Below, piece after piece: positions 10,609 through 15,623 of a stretch of DNA of 15,623 nucleotides. The stretch is from JACKLD01 sp049297695. GTDB lineage: Bacteria > Pseudomonadota > Alphaproteobacteria > UBA2136 > UBA6156. The notes beneath the pieces are model-generated. The model was not told where the DNA came from. It was given only the letters and a program-made list of their open reading frames with translations, and ran no database searches. The stretch covers positions 1 through 15,623 of the forward strand of contig JBAQUT010000009.1 in NCBI GenBank assembly GCA_049297695.1. Direction: 5' to 3'. Each line of letters starts with the position of its first letter. The first letter of the stretch is position 1. Position numbers and translations under genes: made by a program.

Positions 10609-12307
10609 GGCAGTTGGGGCTAGCCTCCATCTGGCGGAGAAGAGCGTTCTGCTCGGCTAGGCTTAACCGCCGGTGGGCGCGGATGCTGTGGTGGCACGCC
10701 AGCGTGGCCAGCACATGCTCCAGCTTGCTGTGCAACGTGGTGCGGGGGGCCAGCTCGGCCACATCGTCCACCACATCCCGCAGCAACGTTGTGGGGTTGG
10801 TATCGCCCAACAGTTGGGGCACGGCCACCACGGCGATGCTGCTGGGGCTGTGTTGCTCCAGCCCAAACCCAAACTTCTCCAGCTCGGCCGCGTGGGCCAT
10901 CATCAGGTTGGTTTCAGCGGGGGTTAGCGGCACAACCACGGGCAACAGCAACGGCTGGCTGGCAATGCGGCCTGCGGTAAACTGGGCTTTCAACCCTTCG
11001 TACACCAAGCGCTCGTGGGCGGCATGTTGGTCTACCAGCGTTAAGTTACCATCGGCCGTTTCCGCCACAATGTAGGTGTTCGCGATTTGGCCGAGGGCGG
11101 CGCCCAGCGAGGCGTTGTGGGTTGTTGGTTGTTGGTTGTAACCTTGATGTTCTTCCGTACCCATCGCGGGTGGAGTTCCCCCTTTCCACAGTTTTTCGGG
11201 AGGGGTTTGCAGGTTGAGGGATTGCACCGTGGTAGCGGCATAAACAGGCGGCTGCGAAGGCATGGCCACAGGCACAAACGACGATGCCACGGGGCGCGGC
11301 ACCACCGGCGTGTGCTGGTGCAGCGCTTGCCGTACCGCCCCATACACCAGCCCGAACAGGTTGCCGCCGTCGCGGAACCGCACCTCGGTTTTGGCGGGGT
11401 GCACGTTCACATCCACTTCGCTAGGCGGCAGCGTGATAAACAGCACCGCCATAGGGTGCCTGCCCGCAGGAATCCTATCTGCATAAGCATTTTTCAGCGC
11501 CGTTTGAAGCTGCCTGTCTTTCACCGCCCGCCCGTTTACAAACATAAATTGCTGCCGCGTGGTGCCTGCGTGCAGAGTTGGCGGGCTTAAAAACCCGTGC
11601 AGCGTGGCTCCGTTCTCGCCCCCGCGTTCGGCATTCAGCACCAAAGCTTGGCGTGCAAAATCGTCGCCCATCAGGCTGGCCAAACGGGGGGTTGCGGCGT
11701 GCAAAAAATCACCTTGCGCGGCGGGGATGTGCCAGCTTTCCACCCCGTCTTCCACCAAGGTAAGCGCCACCTGGGGCTGGGCCAGGGCAAACTTGTGCAA
11801 CACGTCGTGCAGGGCCATGGCTTCGGCACGGGGGCTTTTTAAAAACTTGCGGCGGGCGGGGGTGGCATAAAATACATCGGCCACCTCTAACCGCGTGCCA
11901 TGGGGCAAGGCGGCTGGGTGCACTTGCCCATCGGGCCGCACTTCCCAAGCCTCCGCCGCCCCACGGGCCCGGCTTGCCAACGTCAGCCGCGCCACGGCGG
12001 CAATGCTGGGCAAGGCCTCACCCCGAAACCCAAACGTGTGGATGTTGAACAAATCCTCCGTGCTGGCAATCTTGCTGGTGGCATGGCGGGTGAGGGCTAG
12101 CAGAAGTTCGTCTTTCGGTATCCCGCACCCGTCATCCTGCACCACAAGTTTGGTAAGCCCTGCGTCCACGGCTTCAATGCGTATGTTGCTGGCGCCGGCA
12201 TCCAAACTGTTTTCCACTAGCTCTTTCACCACGCTGGCCGGGCGCTCAATCACCTCACCGGCGGCGATTTGGTTGGCCAATGTATCGGTAAGAAGGCGGA
12301 TGGGCAT
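10532..12307 (-). CDS. mutL: DNA mismatch repair protein MutL (endonuclease type)
   Basis: MutL couples mismatch recognition by MutS to strand removal. The 591-aa protein has the GHKL ATPase motifs VENSLDAGA (31-39), DDGCGI (58-63), ATSKI with GFRGEAL (93-99), and VDVNVHPAKTEVRF (298-311). A Pro/Gln-rich linker (about 330-398) leads to the C-terminal dimerisation domain. That domain carries DQHAAHERLVYE (426-437), the metal site of latent endonuclease MutL proteins in bacteria without MutH, plus ACHHSIRAHRRL and CNHGRPT near the end. Residues 389-398 (GYNQQPTTHN) are encoded exactly by a copy of the local 7-base-period repeat, in the linker just before the C-terminal domain. The message appears leaderless: TATAAG ends six bases before the ATG and no ribosome binding site is present. 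It lies 36 bases downstream of the GGDEF/EAL gene. Confidence 0.97.
   Translation of the reverse strand: MPIRLLTDTLANQIAAGEVIERPASVVKELVENSLDAGASNIRIEAVDAGLTKLVVQDDGCGIPKDELLLALTRHATSKIASTEDLFNIHTFGFRGEALPSIAAVARLTLASRARGAAEAWEVRPDGQVHPAALPHGTRLEVADVFYATPARRKFLKSPRAEAMALHDVLHKFALAQPQVALTLVEDGVESWHIPAAQGDFLHAATPRLASLMGDDFARQALVLNAERGGENGATLHGFLSPPTLHAGTTRQQFMFVNGRAVKDRQLQTALKNAYADRIPAGRHPMAVLFITLPPSEVDVNVHPAKTEVRFRDGGNLFGLVYGAVRQALHQHTPVVPRPVASSFVPVAMPSQPPVYAATTVQSLNLQTPPEKLWKGGTPPAMGTEEHQGYNQQPTTHNASLGAALGQIANTYIVAETADGNLTLVDQHAAHERLVYEGLKAQFTAGRIASQPLLLPVVVPLTPAETNLMMAHAAELEKFGFGLEQHSPSSIAVVAVPQLLGDTNPTTLLRDVVDDVAELAPRTTLHSKLEHVLATLACHHSIRAHRRLSLAEQNALLRQMEASPNCLTCNHGRPTAVTVTLAELEKLFERR
11114..11143 (+). 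repeat. 7-base-period repeat inserted in frame in mutL
   Basis: The units are GTTGTGG GTTGTTG GTTGTTG GTTGTAA CC, in the same strand orientation as the greA and amidotransferase forward copies. It is 30 bases long, equal to ten whole mutL codons (GYNQQPTTHN, residues 389-398), and agrees with the inverted intergenic copy at about 26 of 30 positions. It therefore inserts or replaces ten residues without shifting the frame. Confidence 0.8.
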
Positions 12308-12313
12308 GCACGT

Positions 12314-12342
12314 CTTATAGCACGTGTGCCTTTTATCGGGAA
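12314..12342 (-). promoter_or_regulatory. Candidate mutL promoter with leaderless spacing
   Basis: On the minus strand, TTCCCG (12342-12337, three of six), 17 bases, TATAAG (12319-12314, five of six) and then six bases to the ATG place the transcription start on the A of the start codon. The promoter lies in the 36-base gap after the GGDEF/EAL gene. Confidence 0.5.
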
Positions 12343-12343
12343 G

Positions 12344-14407
12344 TTAGCGTTTCCGTTCCGGCAACTCTGCCGCTGGCGGGGCAAAGTGGAACCCCTGCCC
12401 CATATCCACGCCCAGTTTGGCCAAAATTTCCACCGTGGCTTCGTGCTCCACCATCTCGGCCACGGTGGCCATGTTTTTCTGTTTGGCAAGGTCGGCCAGG
12501 GCTTTTACAAACACTTGGTCTTCGGGGCTGTTGTGCAGGTTGCGGATGAAACTGCCGTCAATCTTGATGTAATCCAAATCCAGCTGGCGGATGTAATTCA
12601 GGCTGGAGTAGCCAACCCCGCAGTCATCCAGCGCCAAGCCTGCACCCAAAGCTTTCAGTTGGGCCATCAGGGCTTTCACCTTGGGCAAGTCCCGTAACAG
12701 CGCGGTTTCGGTCAGCTCAAACACCAGGGCACCTTGGGGGAGGTTTGCGTCGTTCAACAAGGCTGTCACATGGGGTATCAACCCATCGTCCTCGAAGGTT
12801 TTGGCGGAAAGGTTGACGCTGATGTGGATGGGGCGCCCCATATCGCGGTAGTGTTTCAAAGCCTTCACAGCACGGCTGACCACGGCAAAATCAAGCTTGT
12901 TGATGAGCCCGAATTCTTCCGCCGCTTCAATAAACTTCACGGCGGGAACAATGGTGCCATCCCGCAGAACCAAGCGGGCCAAAGCCTCATAATGCTCTCC
13001 TTCCAAGCGACCTGTGATGGGCACAATGGTTTGGTAATGCAGGTGCACGCACCGCTCGGCATCATCCAAGGCCGTGGTTAGCACGTTCATCCACTCCAAA
13101 CGCCCGCCGCTGGTGGCTTGGGTGGCCATATCCGCGTGGTACACTTCCATGCGGTTGGGGCCTCGTTGCTTGGCCTCGTGCAAGGCCATGCCGCCGTTAG
13201 CCAGCAGGGCATCGGCCTCGGTGCCATCCTTCGGGTACAAGGCAATACCGCCCGACATCGTGATGGCCAAGCTCCCCTTCTCGTGGTGCAACGGGCGGGC
13301 GGAAAGGGTGGTTTGCAGGTTTTTTAGGCGGGTGGGGACATCTTCTTCCCGCAAACTCCGCAGCAACAGAGCAAATTGGTCGCCATCCAAGCGGGCGGCC
13401 ATATCGCCGGTGCGGATGCTATCCTTCAACACCTGCCCCACGTGGATGAGCATTTTATCGCCCACGCCGTGCCCGTGGGTTTGGTTGATGTAGGCAAAAT
13501 GGTCAATATCCAGCAACACCAGCGCCCCGCCAGCCTTATCCCGCTTGGCGGCGCGGATGCTGCGGGCCAGCTCTTCCACAAAACGGCTGCGGTTGGTGAG
13601 GCCCGTCAGGGGGTCGTTGTTCACCAAGTAATACAACTGGTCGCTGTTGGCTTTTTCGGCACTTACATCCCGCGCAATACCCCTGAACCCCACCAGTTTG
13701 CCAATGCCATCCCGCACGGGCACGCCGGATAAACTCCAACAACTGCGTGTGCCGTGATGGTCGGCGCTCCAGTAATCGCGGCCATGAAAGGCCTCGGGCG
13801 CCCGTATCAACGCCGCAAAATCGTCTTCAATCCGCAGGCGTTCATCATCTAAAAAGCATTCCATGATGGGCATACCTGTACGGGCCCCCGCTAAAGGGCG
13901 CTTGCGGCTGCTGGAGAACGTAAGGTTCAGGGCCGTATCCACCTCCCACAACCAATCGGTGAACAGGCCGGCCATGTCGGCAAAGCGTTGTTCGGCCATA
14001 TCGTACAGGCCTTGCACGCGGGTTTGGTAATGCTTCAGGTTTTGCACGGTTTGGGCAATATCGATGAAGCTGTTCAGCATGGCGGGGGAAAGTTCCAGCG
14101 CTTGCGCCACCGCCACAACCCCCACGTTGCGGGCGGCATCGGCCACATCCGGGTTATCGGTTAAAATCACCAGCGCGGCGGGCGTGCGGGCGTAATGGGC
14201 CAGCCACGCCTCCACGGCGTCGTTCACGTAGGGGATGCTGGCCAGCGCCACCTCCGGCACCGCCGCAGGTATCTCGGTAAAGCTGTGACACATGTCCGGC
14301 AGCGTGGTGGAGTACGGCCCGCCGCCCGCCTTCAGCATTTTGCCGAGGCGCAGGGCATCGGCCTCCGCCGCGCAGATGAGAAGTTGGGACGTATTTTTGT
14401 TGTTCAT
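12344..14407 (-). CDS. PAS-GGDEF-EAL protein, probable c-di-GMP phosphodiesterase
   Basis: This 687-aa cytoplasmic signalling protein has four parts. Residues 1-125 look like a receiver-type fold (LLICAAEADALRLGKML...ALVILTD) without a clear phosphoacceptor. Residues 135-253 are a PAS domain with a PAC end (WSLSGVPVRDGIGKLVGFRGIARDVS). The GGDEF domain (256-425) keeps DPLTGLTNR, but its signature is DGDQF (341-345), with Gly and Glu replaced, so cyclase activity is unlikely. The EAL domain (440-680) is well preserved: EALAR (474-478), Asn532, ELTE (564-567), Asp594/Asp595 in LDDCGVGYSS, Lys615, Glu651 and Gln671. The simplest reading is a phosphodiesterase that degrades c-di-GMP, with the GGDEF domain perhaps a GTP sensor. 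No membrane span is seen. mutL follows 36 bases downstream on the same strand. Confidence 0.93.
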   Translation of the reverse strand: MNNKNTSQLLICAAEADALRLGKMLKAGGGPYSTTLPDMCHSFTEIPAAVPEVALASIPYVNDAVEAWLAHYARTPAALVILTDNPDVADAARNVGVVAVAQALELSPAMLNSFIDIAQTVQNLKHYQTRVQGLYDMAEQRFADMAGLFTDWLWEVDTALNLTFSSSRKRPLAGARTGMPIMECFLDDERLRIEDDFAALIRAPEAFHGRDYWSADHHGTRSCWSLSGVPVRDGIGKLVGFRGIARDVSAEKANSDQLYYLVNNDPLTGLTNRSRFVEELARSIRAAKRDKAGGALVLLDIDHFAYINQTHGHGVGDKMLIHVGQVLKDSIRTGDMAARLDGDQFALLLRSLREEDVPTRLKNLQTTLSARPLHHEKGSLAITMSGGIALYPKDGTEADALLANGGMALHEAKQRGPNRMEVYHADMATQATSGGRLEWMNVLTTALDDAERCVHLHYQTIVPITGRLEGEHYEALARLVLRDGTIVPAVKFIEAAEEFGLINKLDFAVVSRAVKALKHYRDMGRPIHISVNLSAKTFEDDGLIPHVTALLNDANLPQGALVFELTETALLRDLPKVKALMAQLKALGAGLALDDCGVGYSSLNYIRQLDLDYIKIDGSFIRNLHNSPEDQVFVKALADLAKQKNMATVAEMVEHEATVEILAKLGVDMGQGFHFAPPAAELPERKR

Positions 14408-14415
14408 TGGCCGTG

Positions 14416-14444
14416 ATTGTGCGGGTATAACCTCTCAAAATCAA
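14416..14444 (-). promoter_or_regulatory. Candidate promoter of the GGDEF/EAL gene
   Basis: On the minus strand, TTGATT (14444-14439), 17 bases, then CACAAT (14421-14416), each a four-of-six match, end eight bases before the ATG at 14407. No ribosome binding site is visible. An alternative -10 (TTATAC) lies upstream, so this is tentative. Confidence 0.35.
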
Positions 14445-14481
14445 GGTGTATGCCTAGCGATATGGCGGATGCCTGAAGGTT

Positions 14482-15096
14482 TTAGTCCCTATCACGCCCC
14501 AAACCGATATGAGGCCAACGCTGGTAAACCAACTCCCGGAGATTATCATCTGCCATTCCTTGAAACTGGCCTATTATCGAAACAATATCAACTTGCGTTA
14601 TTTCTCCTATAAACTCATTCTCAGCAACCAATCTGCATGCATCCGTAAAACTTTTACATTTAACGTTATTATCGTTCAATATCTCACGTAATTTATTAAA
14701 TCGCCGTAAACGCATAGCCCCTAAAACGTCCGCAGCTTTTTGTTCATCTTCCGTTGCATATGAAGCAAAACGATTGTTTATATTTCCATAACTTCCACCT
14801 ATCTCGTTTGAAACGAGAGAAACAGCTTGTTTGTAAATAATTTGATTTGTCCGAATACTCGTTAAAATTTGAAAAATAAGACCATCTATAAATGCTTTAT
14901 CTCTTGGTTTGTATTGATCATATCTGTTTAATCTCACTTTGGGAGGTTCTGGAATATCCCCAAGCTCTTCAAGCGGAAAACGACATCTCCCAAGAATTAA
15001 ATTTTTCCTCTTATTTCCAATTGTTGAGCTCAAACTGTGGGTCGAAAGACCGCTGGTCGCACCCGCTCGTTTATGAGTCCGTGTCTGTCTATTCAT
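14482..15096 (-). CDS. Unknown AT-rich 204-aa protein
   Basis: I do not recognise this protein. It is basic at the N-terminus (MNRQTRTHKRAGATSG), then has a Pro-rich segment (EELGDIPEPPKVRLNRYDQYKPRD) and a largely helical remainder (FIDGLIFQILTSIRTNQIIYKQAVSLV, ATEDEQKAADVLGAMRLRRFNKLREIL). It has no signal peptide or membrane span. Its codons are much richer in A and T than those of every neighbour, which points to recent acquisition; a phage or plasmid origin is possible but nothing in the sequence names it. The long uninterrupted frame in AT-rich DNA, with a normal amino-acid mix, supports a real gene. ATG 15096 follows TATGCA by six bases with TTGAAA 17 bases before that, again a near-leaderless layout. 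It sits alone between two genes for GGDEF proteins. Confidence 0.7.
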   Translation of the reverse strand: MNRQTRTHKRAGATSGLSTHSLSSTIGNKRKNLILGRCRFPLEELGDIPEPPKVRLNRYDQYKPRDKAFIDGLIFQILTSIRTNQIIYKQAVSLVSNEIGGSYGNINNRFASYATEDEQKAADVLGAMRLRRFNKLREILNDNNVKCKSFTDACRLVAENEFIGEITQVDIVSIIGQFQGMADDNLRELVYQRWPHIGLGRDRD

Positions 15097-15102
15097 TCTT
15101 CA

Positions 15103-15131
15103 TGCATACACAATATGTAACTTCATTTCAA
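15103..15131 (-). promoter_or_regulatory. Candidate promoter of the AT-rich orphan
   Basis: On the minus strand, TTGAAA (15131-15126, five of six), 17 bases, then TATGCA (15108-15103, three of six) lie six bases before the ATG at 15096. Other AT-rich hexamers occur nearby, so chance similarity is a real possibility. Confidence 0.3.
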
Positions 15132-15138
15132 CCCCTAC

Positions 15139-15623
15139 CTAAGCCACCACCACATTCGGCCCCTTCGCGCGGGCTTCGGAGAGTTTTTGGTCAATCTGGT
15201 ACAGCATGCCCGCCATGTCGGCGGCGGCAGGGTCGCCACTTTGCACCAGCCCGCCAATCATGCTCATGGGGGCGCTGCCAAAGCTGAGGGTGTACTTTTT
15301 ATCAATCCCTTTGCGGATTCGTTCGGCCAAAATCATGGCACCTTTGGCATCGGTTTCCGGCAAAATGCACATGATGGTGCGCTCGCCGGTGCGGCCCGCG
15401 CTGTCGCTATCCCGCACAGCCTTTTTCACCACGCGGGCGGCTTCCGCCACCATCACGTCCAAATCGTCTTGGCCAAAATGTTTGATGTCCGGGTTGCTGG
15501 AATAGGGGTCCAGCTCGATCGCCAGCACCGCAAAGGGGTTATCGTACCGTTGGCCGCGTTGCAGTTCTTTTTCCAGTAAATGGAACAGGTAGCGGCGGCT
15601 GAACAGTTGGCTCACTTCATCGT
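15139..15623 (-). CDS. GGDEF-domain protein with degenerate active site, C-terminal part (5' end outside window)
   Basis: The frame is still open at the right edge, so the N-terminus is missing; an apparent GTG start at 15615 is inside the domain. The visible 161 codons are one GGDEF domain: DEVSQLFSRRYLFHLLEKEL corresponds to the D.LTGL.NRR start, FAVLAIELD to the first metal-binding strand, and ILAERIRKGI and LSFGSAPM to the later strands. Where the GGDEF loop should be, the sequence reads GRTGERTIMCILPETD, so the signature is lost and cyclase activity is not expected. Such domains often act as receptors, inhibitors or partner-binding modules. Together with the PAS-GGDEF-EAL protein on the same strand it makes a small c-di-GMP neighbourhood, interrupted by the AT-rich orphan. 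Confidence 0.85.
   Translation of the reverse strand, partial: DEVSQLFSRRYLFHLLEKELQRGQRYDNPFAVLAIELDPYSSNPDIKHFGQDDLDVMVAEAARVVKKAVRDSDSAGRTGERTIMCILPETDAKGAMILAERIRKGIDKKYTLSFGSAPMSMIGGLVQSGDPAAADMAGMLYQIDQKLSEARAKGPNVVVA

Noticed and set aside
15139..15623. Pseudogene call for the right-hand GGDEF protein
   Set aside because: The frame is intact to the window edge and the domain is otherwise well formed; loss of the signature is common in functional receptor-type GGDEF domains.

Overview
The window looks like a stretch of an alphaproteobacterial chromosome of fairly high GC. The evidence is a primase beginning MRFSP, a dnaG-rpoD pair, a rluB-rsmD pair near tadA, a MutL of the endonuclease type, small LAAC lipoproteins and PAS-GGDEF-EAL signalling. 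A predatory or symbiotic side branch (for example Micavibrio-like) is possible, but the sequence alone does not settle it. It is mostly core housekeeping DNA with a few accessory insertions.

Layout: the end of rplL (2-148, +) is followed by a hairpin-rich 3' region, a strong terminator and a small lipoprotein gene (460-750, +). A leftward replication/transcription block then runs from about 5324 down to 827: a 56-aa coiled-coil-like protein, dnaG, rpoD, an unknown 108-aa protein and a 49-aa lipoprotein. greA (5466-5948, +) diverges from this block and has an attenuator-like hairpin in its leader. Next are tsaC (-), a 24-codon peptide gene with its own terminator (+), tadA (-), a 68-aa unknown (+), a class I glutamine amidotransferase of the PuuD/peptidase C26 type (+), and a coupled rluB - ASCH - rsmD group (+). 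An unknown gene (10246-10608, +) runs tail-to-tail into mutL (-). The right end holds a receiver-like/PAS/GGDEF/EAL protein (-), an AT-rich orphan (-) and a truncated GGDEF protein (-).

Functionally the core genes serve transcription (rpoD, greA), replication and repair (dnaG, mutL) and RNA modification for translation (tsaC for t6A37, tadA for I34, rluB on 23S rRNA, rsmD on 16S rRNA). Both GGDEF domains carry broken signature motifs, while the EAL domain looks intact, so local c-di-GMP activity should be degradation or sensing rather than synthesis.

Two patterns cut across the genes. First, a short family of repeats with a 7-base period (units like GGTTGTA/AGTTGTT, usually ending GTTGTAAC) lies after greA, as an inverted pair after the amidotransferase gene (supplying its stop codon), in frame inside mutL, and apparently in frame inside tsaC at its WPGP motif. 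Second, many genes have a -35/-10 pair spaced so that transcription would begin at or within a few bases of the start codon, with no ribosome binding site (rluB, tadA, mutL, dnaG and less clearly others). This suggests frequent leaderless mRNAs, while greA, the 56-aa gene, the 24-codon gene and the first lipoprotein have ordinary Shine-Dalgarno sequences.
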